NCBI RefSeq assembly: GCF_003315795.1
Contig: NZ_QMEY01000009.1
Coordinates: forward strand, 124,001-188,000
Length of the DNA: 64,000 bases
Direction of reading: 5' to 3'
Source: Spongiactinospora rosea
GTDB taxonomy: Bacteria > Actinomycetota > Actinomycetes > Streptosporangiales > Streptosporangiaceae
Shown here: one piece after another, positions 6,380 through 15,364 of the stretch
Layout of the letters: each line of letters starts with the position of its first letter
Numbering within the stretch: the stretch's first letter is position 1
Position numbers and translations under genes: made by a program
The notes under the pieces: generated by a model
What the model saw: the letters and a program-made list of their open reading frames with translations, nothing else
What the model was told of the DNA's origin: nothing
The model's database searches: none

Positions 6380-9280
6380 TCACTTCATCACCTGGGCGGC
6401 CTCGGCGCGACACCCCTCCGCAGCGTCGAGGTCGCCCACGGCGGCGTACGCGTCGGCCAGTACCAGCAGCGTCCGCCCCAGGAACGAACTCCACCCCCTG
6501 GCCCGCCACAGCCCGACGGACTCCTCCAGCCTGCGCACCGCCGAAGCCGCCCGCCCCTCGGCCAGATCCAGCCCGCCGAGCACGGCGAGGGAGTCGGCCA
6601 GGTGATGCGACAGGTTGTACTGCCTGCTCATCGACTCGGCGGTCTCGGCGGTCCGGCGCGCGCGCTCGTCTCCGGTGCGGGCGTACAGACCGGCCAGTAC
6701 GACGAGCGTCAGCGCCTCCGACGCCGGGTCCGGGGAGGCGTTGCAGATCTCCAGCGAGCCCATCAGGCACTCGTGCGCCTGCTCGAACTCCCCCGCCGCC
6801 GTGTGCGAGATCCCGAGGAACTGCAGCGCGGTCGCCTCGAACCGCCGGTTGCCGATCTCCTTGGCCAGCGCGAGCGCCTGCCGCAGGTGCGGGGTGGCCT
6901 GCTCGGTACGCGCCTCGCCGTGCGCCACCGCCATCGCCAGGTGCGCCCGCGCCTCGCCCCCCGTGTGCCCGGTCTCCGCGGCCAGGCGCAGCGCCTCGCG
7001 GCCGTGTTCCAGGGCGCGTTCGCTCTCCCCGGCCGCGGCCAGGCCCCAGGCGCGCATCGCGTACGCGTCGGAAAGGCCGCGGTGCTCGCCGATCTCGCGG
7101 AACATCTCCAGCAGCAGCGCGGCCTTGCGGTCCAGGGCGGCCATCGCCTCCCCGTCGTAGCCGGTGCCGATCCAGGTCGTGACGTCCAGCAGGCCGCGCA
7201 GCATCACCGCCTCGCCCAGCCGGTTGCCGGTCTTGCGGCACAGCTCAAGCGCGGGTTCGTTGACCCGGCGGCAGTCCTCGAAGTAGCCCCTGACGTCGAA
7301 GTAGCGTTCCATCGAGGCGGCGAGGTCCCAGGCGAGGTCGTCCAGGGAACGGGCGCACGCCTGGCGTACCGCGGCGATCAGCGCCCGGCGCTCGTCGGCG
7401 AACCACGCCATCGGGTCGGCCAGGTACTCGCGTACGACGACGGCCGGCGGTTCCCAGCGGGCGGCCGGGCCGTGGATGATCGCGTAGCAGGCCCCCGGCA
7501 CGTGGACCATCGCCCGCTCGGCCAGCGCCAGCCAGCCGCCGAGGGCGCGGGCCACCGCGTCGTCGTCCTCGGGGGAGGTGTGCTCCCTGGCGTACAGGCG
7601 GACCAGATCGTGAAACCGGTAGCGCAGATTGCCGGAACTGTCGGTGCCGAACGCGGTCAGCAGTTGCGCGTCCACCAGCTCGTCAACCAGCGCCTCGCCC
7701 TCGTGGATCGAGCAGTCCAGCAGCGCGGCGGCCACCCAGGCGGCGAAGTCGGGGCAGTCGAGCAGGCCGAGCAGCCGGAACGCGCGCCGCGCCGGTTCGG
7801 TCAGCCCGACGTAACTCAGCGACAGGCTCGCGCGTACCGCCTGGTCGCCCGCCACGAGCTGGTCGAGCCTGCCGTGCTCGTCGCGCAGCCGCCGGGCCAG
7901 CCAGGCCACCGTACGCCGGGGCCGCGCCACCAGCCGGGCCCCCGCGATGCGGACCGCCAGCGGCATCTGCCCGCACAGGTCGACGATCTCGGTCACCGCG
8001 GCGGGCTCCGCCGCCACCCGCTCCCGCCCGACCACCCGGGCGAACAGCTCCACCGCCTTCACCCTGGGCAGTACGTCGAGGTCCACCAGGTGGGCGCCCG
8101 CGAGGCCGGACAGCCGGGTCCGGCTCGTGGCCAGCATCGCGCACGTCGGACTGCCCGGCAGCAGCAGGCGGACCTGCTCCTCGGTGGCGACGTTGTCCAG
8201 CAGGATCAGCGCCCTGCGCCGGGCCAGGTGGCTGCGGAACAGCGCCGCCCTGGCCTGCACGTCCTCCGGCACGCTCAGCCCCGAGATGCCGAGCGCGCCC
8301 AGGAAGGCGCTCAGCACGGACGCGGGGTCGGTGTTGCCCAGGTTCGCGTAGAGCTGGCCGTCCGGGAAGGCGTCGATCATCTGGTGCGCGACGTGCACGG
8401 CCAGCGCGGACTTGCCCACCCCGCCCATCCCGGAGATCACCACGACGGGCACCGCGGTGTCGTCCTTCAGGCGCTCGATCAGCGCCGTCACCTCGCCCTC
8501 GCGGCCGGTGAAGTCGGCGATGTTCAGCGGCAGTTGGGCGGGGGAGGGCGCGCCGCCGTGGGCGACCTCGCCGCGAAGGATGGTCAGGTGGAGTTCGCGC
8601 AGCTCGGGGCCGGGTTCGACGCCCAGCTCGTCGGCGAGCAGGCGGCGGGTCTCGGCGTACAGGGTCAGCGCCTCGGCCCGGCGGCCGTTCCTGGCCAGCG
8701 CGAGCATGAGCTGGCCGCGCAGCCGTTCGCGCAGCGGGTGCGCGGCCACCTCGCCGACCAGCTCGGCCACCAGGTCGGGGCCGCGGCCGAGCGCGAGGTC
8801 GGCCTCGATGCGGTTCTCCAGGGTGGTCAGCCGCCACTCCTCCAGGCGGGGGGCGTCGTCTCCCGCGTCCAGCTCGGCGTACGCGGGGCCGCGCCACAGC
8901 GCGAGCGCCTCCCGCAGCAGGCCCGCGGCCTTGTCGTGGTCGCCGCGCCGCAGGGCCGCGGCCCCGCCGTCGGCGAGCGTCGCGAACCGGTGCAGGTCCA
9001 GCTCGCCCTGGCGTACGGCGAGCAGGTACCCGCCGTGCCGCCGTACGATCCGGTCCGCGCCGAGGACCCGGCGCAGCCTGCTGGCGTAAAGCCGCAGGTT
9101 GTCACCGGCGGTACGAGGCGGCGCGCTGCCCCACAACGCCTCGATCAGCACATGGTCGGCGACCGGCCGGTTGGCGTCCGCGATGAGCGCGGCCAGCATG
9201 GCCCGTTGTTTGGTGCTTCCCAGTGGTATCCGGGCTCCGTCCTGCCAGACTTCGACCGGTCCTAATATCGCGAAATCCAT
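6380..9280 (-). CDS. AfsR/SARP-family regulator (DNA-binding + BTAD + NB-ARC + TPR)
   Basis: 966 residues. Domains in order: OmpR-type winged helix (1-95, beginning FAILGPVEVWQDG), bacterial transcriptional activator domain (about 100-250), NB-ARC ATPase (about 260-540) with Walker A GMGGVGKSA near residue 283 and Walker B-like ALILLDN, then a winged helix-like part and TPR repeats to the C-terminus. This is the arrangement of AfsR-type signal-integrating activators, which often switch on secondary metabolism. No biosynthetic cluster is next to it, so the target is unknown; it may act at a distance. It starts with GGGAG 5 nt upstream of ATG, and TTGACG-17-CAGATT lies further up. Confidence 0.93.
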   Translation of the reverse strand: MDFAILGPVEVWQDGARIPLGSTKQRAMLAALIADANRPVADHVLIEALWGSAPPRTAGDNLRLYASRLRRVLGADRIVRRHGGYLLAVRQGELDLHRFATLADGGAAALRRGDHDKAAGLLREALALWRGPAYAELDAGDDAPRLEEWRLTTLENRIEADLALGRGPDLVAELVGEVAAHPLRERLRGQLMLALARNGRRAEALTLYAETRRLLADELGVEPGPELRELHLTILRGEVAHGGAPSPAQLPLNIADFTGREGEVTALIERLKDDTAVPVVVISGMGGVGKSALAVHVAHQMIDAFPDGQLYANLGNTDPASVLSAFLGALGISGLSVPEDVQARAALFRSHLARRRALILLDNVATEEQVRLLLPGSPTCAMLATSRTRLSGLAGAHLVDLDVLPRVKAVELFARVVGRERVAAEPAAVTEIVDLCGQMPLAVRIAGARLVARPRRTVAWLARRLRDEHGRLDQLVAGDQAVRASLSLSYVGLTEPARRAFRLLGLLDCPDFAAWVAAALLDCSIHEGEALVDELVDAQLLTAFGTDSSGNLRYRFHDLVRLYAREHTSPEDDDAVARALGGWLALAERAMVHVPGACYAIIHGPAARWEPPAVVVREYLADPMAWFADERRALIAAVRQACARSLDDLAWDLAASMERYFDVRGYFEDCRRVNEPALELCRKTGNRLGEAVMLRGLLDVTTWIGTGYDGEAMAALDRKAALLLEMFREIGEHRGLSDAYAMRAWGLAAAGESERALEHGREALRLAAETGHTGGEARAHLAMAVAHGEARTEQATPHLRQALALAKEIGNRRFEATALQFLGISHTAAGEFEQAHECLMGSLEICNASPDPASEALTLVVLAGLYARTGDERARRTAETAESMSRQYNLSHHLADSLAVLGGLDLAEGRAASAVRRLEESVGLWRARGWSSFLGRTLLVLADAYAAVGDLDAAEGCRAEAAQVMK

Positions 9281-9306
9281 GTCGCTCCCAACCGGAAGAC
9301 GTCATC

Positions 9307-9335
9307 AATCTGCACGACCACCATAGGAGCGTCAA
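9307..9335 (-). promoter_or_regulatory. Promoter of the SARP gene
   Basis: On the minus strand TTGACG (9335-9330), a 17-nt spacer, then CAGATT (9312-9307). This would start transcription near 9300, about 20 nt before the ATG. Confidence 0.5.
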
Positions 9336-9390
9336 GCTCGGCGGATGTGCGGGCGGGCCCGCGGGGGCGACGTGGGTCCCCCGGCGGGCC

Positions 9391-10023
9391 TCAGCGCAGA
9401 CCGTTGACGACCATTTCCGCGTACGTGCCGCCGACCTCCGCCGGTGAGATCGCGCCCTCCCCATCGAGCCAGACATGCGTCCAGGCGCCCATCCCGATGA
9501 TCCCGAACGCCACGATGCGCGGCGGCCCCACCTGCCGGAAGACGCGTTCCCGCATGCCCGCCTCGATCACCTCCACGAAATGGCGCTCGAACTCCTCACG
9601 CTTGTGCTTGATCTCGGCGAAGACCTCCCCGGAGAGGAACCGGCGCTCCTGGAGGAACACGGTGATCTCCGACCTGTAGATGGCCATCGGTTCCAGCAGC
9701 GCCTCGACGATCAGCCGGCGCAGTTTGGCGTCGGCGCGCAGCTTGACGTCGGCGACCACTTTGCGGGCGCGGTAGAGCTGGTAGTCGATGAACCGGTCGT
9801 GTACGTGGAAGAGCAGGTCTTCCTTGCTCTTGAAGTGGTGGTAGAAGGCGCCCTTGGTGAGGTTGGCGGCGGCGGTGATGCTCTGCACGGAGGTCGCGGC
9901 GTAGCCGTTCTTCTCGAAGAGCTGGATGGCGCTGGCGAGCAGGGCGCGGCGCGCTCCCTCGGGGTCGCGCACGATCGTACGCCGGCCCTGGTCGCCCTGG
10001 CTCCTGGGACTGAGATCCGCCAC
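9391..10023 (-). CDS. TetR-family regulator
   Basis: 210 residues. The HTH spans about 25-72 (ALLASAIQLFEKNGYAATSV and LTKGAFYHHFKSKEDLL). The C-terminal domain holds long helices for ligand binding. The sequence is of the type found in lipid and fatty-acid degradation repressors (KstR2/FadR-like), but this is a general resemblance. It is probably autoregulated: two inverted copies of a TAGATACCrAsCGGTC element lie just upstream (10068-10139). Confidence 0.88.
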   Translation of the reverse strand: MADLSPRSQGDQGRRTIVRDPEGARRALLASAIQLFEKNGYAATSVQSITAAANLTKGAFYHHFKSKEDLLFHVHDRFIDYQLYRARKVVADVKLRADAKLRRLIVEALLEPMAIYRSEITVFLQERRFLSGEVFAEIKHKREEFERHFVEVIEAGMRERVFRQVGPPRIVAFGIIGMGAWTHVWLDGEGAISPAEVGGTYAEMVVNGLR

Positions 10024-10067
10024 GTCAAGCCTCTCCGCATCGGCCCGCCGCGCCCGATCCTACTCGC

Positions 10068-10139
10068 TTCAGACCGCTCGGTATCTAATTCCTGGCCGTC
10101 CCTGGCCCGTTGGCGAGTCTAGATACCAACCGGTCGGTT
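10068..10139. promoter_or_regulatory. Pair of inverted TetR operators
   Basis: TAGATACCAACCGGTCGGTT (10120-10139, plus) and TAGATACCGAGCGGTCTGAA (10087-10068, minus) are two copies of one element in opposite orientation. Each has an internal CCG/CGG dyad (AACCG-GT-CGGTT; ACCG-CT-CGGT). They lie upstream of the TetR gene at 10023, a standard place for autoregulation. Confidence 0.6.
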
Positions 10140-10144
10140 CCTTT

Positions 10145-10960
10145 TCAGGCCCGCTCGCGGAGCACCCGCCGCAGCACCCCCGCGAACTCCTTCGTCCTGT
10201 CCACGAAGCCGATGTGCTGCCCGGGGAACTCCACCGGCTCGACGCCGAGCCGCGCGCCCAGCGCGACCGAGGTGTCGTACGTCGTCAGCGGGCGCGACTC
10301 CGCGCCGACCCCGACGACGACCCGCACCGGCCCGGCCCGCAGTGCCGCGACATCCGGCACATGCCTGGTCGTCGGCCGCATCTCATGGAGGAAGAACCGC
10401 CTGCTGTTCTCCAGCAACGTCTCCGGGGACTCCTCCGACGGCGGCGGCGGCCCCTGGTCGTCATCGCCACCGACCCCGAATGCCTTCATGAACGCCTGCC
10501 AGGCCGCCATGACCCCCTCCCGCCGGTACGTCTCGACGATGCCGTCCACGATCGCCCGCTGCTCGTCGGCATCGGGCAACAGCTCCAGCACCGGCGCCTC
10601 GTGCGCCACCAGCGTCCGCACCCGCTCCGGATACCGCGCGGCCAGCGCGAGCCCGGTCACGGCCCCACCACTGCTCCCGAACACGTCCGCCGTCTCGGCC
10701 CCGACCGCGTCCAGCAACGCGACGACATCGCCCGCCCGCAGCTCCGGCGTGGAATCCTGATCCGGATCGGCCGGCACACTGCCCGAGATCCCCCGCGGAT
10801 CGTGCGTCACCACGGTGTACTCCCCGGCCATCGCCTCCGCCAACGACCCGAACTCCACCGCCGCCATCGGCGACCCCACCAACACCAACACCGGCCCATC
10901 CCCGCGCACCTCGTAGTGCAGTTGCACACCGTCGGTTTCCAGCGTGTGAACAGTGGTCAT
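10145..10960 (-). CDS. Alpha/beta hydrolase
   Basis: 271 residues from the ATG at 10960 (MTTVHTLETDGVQLHYE). The fold is visible: oxyanion strand VLVLVGSPMA, strand VVTHDPRG, nucleophile elbow FGSSGGAVTG, and a late His in PGQHIGF. The substrate is unknown; many relatives are esterases or epoxide/haloperoxidase-like hydrolases. An ATG at 10972 has GAGAGG directly against it, so a start four residues earlier cannot be excluded. It lies downstream of, and co-directional with, nothing obvious; the TetR gene to its left may or may not control it. Confidence 0.85.
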   Translation of the reverse strand: MTTVHTLETDGVQLHYEVRGDGPVLVLVGSPMAAVEFGSLAEAMAGEYTVVTHDPRGISGSVPADPDQDSTPELRAGDVVALLDAVGAETADVFGSSGGAVTGLALAARYPERVRTLVAHEAPVLELLPDADEQRAIVDGIVETYRREGVMAAWQAFMKAFGVGGDDDQGPPPPSEESPETLLENSRRFFLHEMRPTTRHVPDVAALRAGPVRVVVGVGAESRPLTTYDTSVALGARLGVEPVEFPGQHIGFVDRTKEFAGVLRRVLRERA

Positions 10961-11312
10961 AATGAGCGTCATCCTCTCTTCGGGTGTATGTCTCCGTCGA
11001 TCGTCACTCCACCACAATGCGATAGTCCGAAATTCGCCCCCGTTCACTCCCCGCCCCACGCACTACGATCTCCCCACCTTCCGGCACAACGAACGCACAC
11101 AACGCCGGCCCCCGATCACAACCACCACACCAGAAGGCCGGAATCCCCCACCCGGCATCCACACCCTCAACCACAAAAACCAAATCCAGCGTACGCCCCC
11201 CACACCCCGGATTTGACCTCTCCGACCCGCCCCGGATCCTGGTACACCCGCGAATACGCATCATGCCAGTCATCAAGGCCGGCCACTCCGCACGCCCCCG
11301 GTTCCAGAACAA
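10961..11312. other. Non-coding AC-rich stretch
   Basis: 352 bp upstream of the hydrolase, strongly strand-biased (A/C on the plus strand). Short open frames exist but none has a ribosome site or recognisable protein pattern. It presumably holds the hydrolase promoter. Confidence 0.5.
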
Positions 11313-11549
11313 TCAGCCTTCCGGCCTGTAACACACCGGCGTACCCTCAAACCCGCCCCAGTAGACCCACAGCCGACCACAGCCATGGCAGCGGAACATC
11401 GATATACATGCCCGATAGACGTCCTCAGCGTCAACGGCCCCCTGGAAGCGATCGAAATCGCTGTCCGAGATGATTTTCCACTCAAGCGGGTTGGGGATCT
11501 CCCCGAAAATCCGGATCGACCGGCCACACTCGCAGCTTAACTTCGTCAC
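11313..11549 (-). CDS. Small zinc-ribbon-like protein of unknown function
   Basis: 78 residues with two metal-knuckle-like pairs, CECG near the N-terminus (C6-x-C8) and CHGC (about C54-x2-C57), plus a further Cys near the end (VCYRPEG). The spacing suggests a single bound zinc. Codon use and the even spread of hydrophobic residues support a real gene. No partner gene is adjacent, and I do not recognise a function. Confidence 0.6.
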   Translation of the reverse strand: MTKLSCECGRSIRIFGEIPNPLEWKIISDSDFDRFQGAVDAEDVYRACISMFRCHGCGRLWVYWGGFEGTPVCYRPEG

Positions 11550-11742
11550 CCGTCATCACAGCGCCCGCACCCCCACGCATGCGCCCTCACACACCAACCG
11601 TAGCCACGCTCAGGCGTAGTGGCAACCAATTCAAAATTTATCAACAGACAAACGCCCCCGCCCCCTCCAGACCGCCGCAGAACAGCGCCGTCGGTGAGGA
11701 GGGCCGCGAACAGACGAGGATCATGGGCCGGTGCGACCGGCT

Positions 11743-12368
11743 TCATCCCAGGGCCGCGGTGACGAGAACGTCGTACAGGTCGTCACCAGTGGGAAGGCGG
11801 GCGTCCTTCGGGAGATCGACCAGCCAGAGGGCCGCCTGGTCGTAAAGACTGTGGAATTGAAATCCTCGGCCTGAGCGAGCACCAGCAACCGGTCATCGAT
11901 ACGCCAGGCCGCGTGATGCCATTCGTCGTCGGCATGCAATCCCGTCAGCATGGGAACGCCGAGCGACTTTTGCACCGGCAGACATGCCTGCCGCCACACC
12001 TCGTCGAAATCGCCCTTCCTCACCGTATCAGCGAAAGACCAAGCGGGGTCGCGGATTTGCAGATCCTGGAGTGACGCCACATCGGGGCCGTCTTCATCGT
12101 CCGGGATATAGAAGAGCGCGAAGGGCACACAGAACCCGGAGACGGCAGGCAGGTCAGAGTGCAGCAACGCCACCATTTCCCTGCCGCGCACTGTGAGCAT
12201 GTTTTCGAAGTTCTGGAAGATCTGCTGCGGCAGCGACGTATCGGCCCTCCCGCCCAGCCGGTTGACCCGCCAAACTTCATCAAGCCGCCACCGATCCCAC
12301 CCGGAACCGGCCAACATAATACATAACTTGATGGTGAAATCATCCAGCGGCAGAGTCGCAAGCGCCAT
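11743..12368 (-). pseudogene. Hypothetical gene with a one-base frameshift near its 3' end
   Basis: The reading frame from 12368 (MALATLPLDDF; GGAAGG upstream) looks like a normal soluble acidic protein up to VLAQAEDF. It then changes character. In the next frame the natural continuation is FQFHSLYDQAALWLVDLPKD and, further on, DDLYDVLVTAALG with a stop at 11743-11745. Restoring one T in the T-run at 11860-11862 joins both halves into about 208 residues. Either the gene is newly inactivated or the assembly lacks one base. The family is not recognised. Confidence 0.6.
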
Positions 12369-12388
12369 GCCCTTCCGTCTCCTCCCAG

Positions 12389-12507
12389 TGAACCTTTTTC
12401 AACCGGGCTCGGGCCGGGCCTGATGCCGCGGCAGGACGCCTGGTCAAGCGGATACGGCATCTCGCATACCGCCTTTGACCTGGGAACCTGAGGTTGAAAA
12501 AGGTTCA
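12389..12507. repeat. Perfect 16-bp inverted repeat, 87 bp apart
   Basis: TGAACCTTTTTCAACC (12389-12404) and its exact reverse complement GGTTGAAAAAGGTTCA (12492-12507). The 87-bp interior (12405-12491) has no gene. It could be a miniature inverted-repeat element or a long operator. No target-site duplication is clear. Confidence 0.7.
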
Positions 12508-12990
12508 GTCATGGTGTTCAACCAGGTGCTGATCTCACACGAACTACACCGCTACGCTATCGCCCTGCCCCACTCTTCACCGGGTAAATCACATCGGACC
12601 CGCAATCAGAGCACGGCGGCGATCCACCACTCGCCGCCGGAGTGCTATGGACGCTGGGAAATGAACCCGTTCAGCCGGTGCTCGGTACGGCGCACCGGCA
12701 CATCACCCGCGAAACGCCGGACACCAGGGCGCTACCGAGCACGGGCGGCGGCAGGCAGGAGGCTCCGCCGTACCGAGGACCAGCGCACGACCTCGGCAAA
12801 CACACCGGCATGCCCGAACACCGCCCCCCCGCGCAGAAGGACACGACGCCACCAGGACGGCAGCCCACGCCCCCGGACACGCCGCACATCTGACCGCTGA
12901 GCGGGACACCGCCGCAACGCCGCGCATACGGGAACGACGACGGACCCACAGACCATACGGCCGGGAATGGCAGAGCGGCGTCGGCCGGTG
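12508..12990. other. Apparently non-coding
   Basis: 483 bp of GC-rich DNA between the inverted repeat and the XRE gene. Several open frames exist on both strands but they are Arg/Pro/Ala-rich, without ribosome sites or familiar patterns. Nothing further is supported. Confidence 0.5.
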
Positions 12991-13416
12991 TCAGGCGGCG
13001 AAGAGGGAGACGACGGTGCCGGGGCCGGGTGGGGTGGGGTGGGTGAGGTTGGGGGCGGGGGGGCTGACGTGCCAGGCGGGGCGGGTCGGGGTGAGGTCGG
13101 TGACGACGGCGGTGAGGAGTTCGGCGAGTTCGATGCCGAGGGCGTCGCAGATGGCGGCCAGGATCTCGGAGGAGACCTCCTTGCGGCCGCGTTCGACCTC
13201 GGAGAGGTAGGGGACCGAGATGCTGGCGGCGACGGCCACGTCGGCGAGGGTGCGGCGTTGGTCGCGGCGGAAGCGGCGGAGGGCCTTGCCGAGCAGGGAG
13301 CGGAGTGGTTCTTTCGGCCAGCGGCGGCCCAGCTCCACGATCGAACCGTTGCCGGCCGACGGGTCCTCGCCCCGCTTCGGCTGGGGATCGTGAGGTGGGA
13401 AGAAGTGCACTGTCAC
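12991..13416 (-). CDS. XRE/Cro-type regulator, ClgR-like HTH
   Basis: 141 residues from the GTG at 13416, chosen because GAGAGGGA lies 7 nt before it, whereas the ATG at 13449 has none. The HTH (about 35-95) reads LGKALRRFRRDQRRTLADVA followed by SVPYLSEVERGRKEVSSEIL. This is closest in pattern to ClgR/PspC-type actinobacterial activators of protease and membrane-stress genes. The C-terminal tail is Pro/Thr-rich and probably flexible. It lies near a small two-span membrane protein (13523), so a membrane-stress role is possible but unproven. Confidence 0.8.
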   Translation of the reverse strand: MTVHFFPPHDPQPKRGEDPSAGNGSIVELGRRWPKEPLRSLLGKALRRFRRDQRRTLADVAVAASISVPYLSEVERGRKEVSSEILAAICDALGIELAELLTAVVTDLTPTRPAWHVSPPAPNLTHPTPPGPGTVVSLFAA

Positions 13417-13522
13417 GGCCGGATCCCTCTCTCCGCGCGGTTGAGCCATGCTTCATTTGTAGCCCTGATCCGCGATGTCGAGCAGGGGATTTCGCCGCGG
13501 GCGCAGCTCGCGGCCTTGACCG

Positions 13523-13720
13523 TCACTCGGTGCGGCGTGAGGCGGCCGCCATCTTGTAGAGGCCGTACAGGGTCTCCAGCCCGCCGATCGCCATCAGCAC
13601 CACACCGATCTTGGACGGCGCGAAGATGACGATCTCGACGTCGAGCCCGTACCGCCACAGCGCGGCCCCCACGACGAGCGTGGCCAGGCCGGTGATCAAC
13701 GTCTTGCGCGGGGACGCCAT
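13523..13720 (-). CDS. Small two-span membrane protein (DUF5708-like)
   Basis: 65 residues beginning MASPRKTLITGLATLVVG with AGGAAGGAAG upstream. It has two membrane segments (about 8-25 and 36-56) separated by VEIVIFAPSKIG, and ends in a short charged tail. It matches in length and layout the DUF5708 proteins of actinomycetes, whose function is unknown. Confidence 0.7.
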   Translation of the reverse strand: MASPRKTLITGLATLVVGAALWRYGLDVEIVIFAPSKIGVVLMAIGGLETLYGLYKMAAASRRTE

Positions 13721-13826
13721 GCGGGACTTCCTTCCTGGTGGTGTGCGCGGCACGGATCCCCACGCTAGTGACGGATTTCGCGGGTAATGTCCTGCGGATT
13801 GATGAGATCGGGCTACATATTTGGTT

Positions 13827-14840
13827 TTACGACACCAGCAGCCCAGGCCGCCCCTTGCCGAACACCCACGGATCGGCCTCGCACTCGGCCAGGAAGTCCG
13901 CCGGAAACCCCGCCTCGAACTCGGCCGCCGCCGCCAGCCGTTCGACGATCTCCTCCGGCAGTTCGACCTCGGTCGCACCCAGATTGTCGGTGAGCTGGGC
14001 GACATCGCGCGCGCCGATGATCGGGTGGATCACCGGAGAGCGGGCGCGGAGCCAGGCCAGGGCCACCCGGGCGGGCGTGGTGCCCAGGTCGGCGGCGGCC
14101 TGGCTTACGGCGTACGCGACCGCGTGGTCCCGAGCGGTCAGCGTGCCCGGATCGACTCGCGTGTCACCCTGCGGAGTACCGTCCTGGAGGAACTTGCCGG
14201 ACAGCACCCCGCGGGCCAGCGGAGCCCAGGCCGCCACGGTCAGCCGCAACGCCTCCGCCATCGGCAGCAGCTCCCGCTCGATGTCCCGTTTGAGCAGGTT
14301 GTAGGGCACCTGGAGACCGGCGAACGGCGTCCAGCCCCGCCATTCGGCCAGCGTGTCGGCCCGGCTGACCACCCAGGCGGGAGCGTCCGAGATGCCGACG
14401 TACAGCACCTTCCCGGCGCGTACCACGTCATCCAGCGCACGCATCGTCTCTTCGAGCGGCGTGTGCCGGTCCCACAGATGCACCCAGTACAGGTCCACGT
14501 ACTCCGTCCGCAGCCGGCGCAGACTGCGCTCCAGCGTCAGCACGAGGTTCTTGCGGTGGTTGCCCCCGGCGTTCGGATCGTCCTGGTCACGGGAGATCGA
14601 GTACTTGCTGGCCAGCACGAACCGGTCCCGGTGGCCGGCGAGCAGTTCGCCGAGGATCGGCTCGCTCTCCCCGTACGCCGAAGCCGTGTCGATCACGTTG
14701 CCCCCGGCCTCGGCGTAGGCATCGAGCATGGCCCGGTACCGTGCCACGTCCCCGCGCTCATGAAACGTCATCGCGCCGAAGAACAACTCCGACACCCGCA
14801 GCCCGGTCCGGCCGAGCGGCCGATAACGCATCCCGCTCAC
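13827..14840 (-). CDS. Aldo/keto reductase
   Basis: 337 residues forming an (alpha/beta)8 barrel that uses NADPH to reduce or oxidise carbonyls. The catalytic tetrad is visible: D51 and Y56 (DTASAYGESE), K79 (ASKYS), H121 (YWVHLWD). The C-terminal NADP loop follows PIIGARDVAQLTDNL. It overlaps the PPOX-type gene upstream by 4 bp (same strand), so the two form an operon, which faces the XRE regulator at 15365. The substrate is unknown. Confidence 0.92.
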   Translation of the reverse strand: MSGMRYRPLGRTGLRVSELFFGAMTFHERGDVARYRAMLDAYAEAGGNVIDTASAYGESEPILGELLAGHRDRFVLASKYSISRDQDDPNAGGNHRKNLVLTLERSLRRLRTEYVDLYWVHLWDRHTPLEETMRALDDVVRAGKVLYVGISDAPAWVVSRADTLAEWRGWTPFAGLQVPYNLLKRDIERELLPMAEALRLTVAAWAPLARGVLSGKFLQDGTPQGDTRVDPGTLTARDHAVAYAVSQAAADLGTTPARVALAWLRARSPVIHPIIGARDVAQLTDNLGATEVELPEEIVERLAAAAEFEAGFPADFLAECEADPWVFGKGRPGLLVS

Positions 14841-15271
14841 GCCACGTCGCGCGCGGTCAGCCGGTAGGACCCGGTGTCAATGCCCCAGGCCAGGACCCGG
14901 CGCGGCCGGATCAAAATCCACGCGGCCTCGAACGGGAACGGCGCGCCGAGCCGCCGCCCGACCTCCTCGCCGCCGTCGGTGCGGGCCTCCGCGTGCCCGC
15001 GGACCTCGATGCCGCGCGGCGCCCAAGGGTCGGTCGTGGCCAGGTCGTCGATCACGAACGACACGTCGGGGCGCTCCGCGACGTCCCGGAACTTCTTGCT
15101 GCCCGCCATGCCGGAACCGGCCACCCCGCCGATCACCAGGGCCTCGGCCTCCGGATCGTAGATGACACCGACCGGCCGGACCGACGGCCTGCCGTCCCGG
15201 CCGACCGTGGCCAGCCGGCCCAGCGGCTGACCGGCCAGGTAGGCGACCTCTCGTTCGGTGAAAGTGCTCAT
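14837..15271 (-). CDS. PPOX-class (split-barrel flavin/F420) oxidoreductase
   Basis: 144 residues with the FMN/F420-binding split-barrel pattern: LGRLATVGRDGRPSVRPVGV, then KFRDVAERPDVSFVID, and an end of the type WILIRPRRVLAWGID seen in the F420-dependent subfamily. It starts at 15271 behind an AACGAGAGG ribosome site. It is co-transcribed with the aldo/keto reductase (ATGA overlap) and divergent from the XRE/MmyB gene, its probable regulator. The cofactor is inferred from subfamily pattern only. Confidence 0.85.
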   Translation of the reverse strand: MSTFTEREVAYLAGQPLGRLATVGRDGRPSVRPVGVIYDPEAEALVIGGVAGSGMAGSKKFRDVAERPDVSFVIDDLATTDPWAPRGIEVRGHAEARTDGGEEVGRRLGAPFPFEAAWILIRPRRVLAWGIDTGSYRLTARDVA

Positions 15272-15352
15272 GCGGCCGAGCCTGCCGGAGGAGACACCGC
15301 CCAGGGAGACCGGCACAGGGCTGGCCCTCCCAGGGCCACCCAGATCCGCCAT

Positions 15353-15364
15353 AGACTCGGCGGC
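15353..15364 (+). promoter_or_regulatory. Putative -10 box for a leaderless XRE transcript
   Basis: TAGACT (15353-15358) stands 6 nt before the A of the ATG at 15365, with no ribosome site. This is the same arrangement as at the other two MmyB-type genes in the window. Confidence 0.45.

Noticed and set aside
6602..9265. 887-codon open frame antisense to the SARP gene
   Set aside because: Gln/Arg/Gly-rich composition typical of the antisense of GC-rich coding DNA; the SARP domains on the other strand are unambiguous.
11004..11312. Minus-strand frame of 102 codons
   Set aside because: AC-biased non-coding DNA; no ribosome site and no similarity pattern.
12475..12900. Plus-strand frame of 141 codons starting MTWEPEVEKG
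   Set aside because: No ribosome site, rapidly becomes Arg/Thr/Pro-rich, and starts inside the inverted-repeat element.
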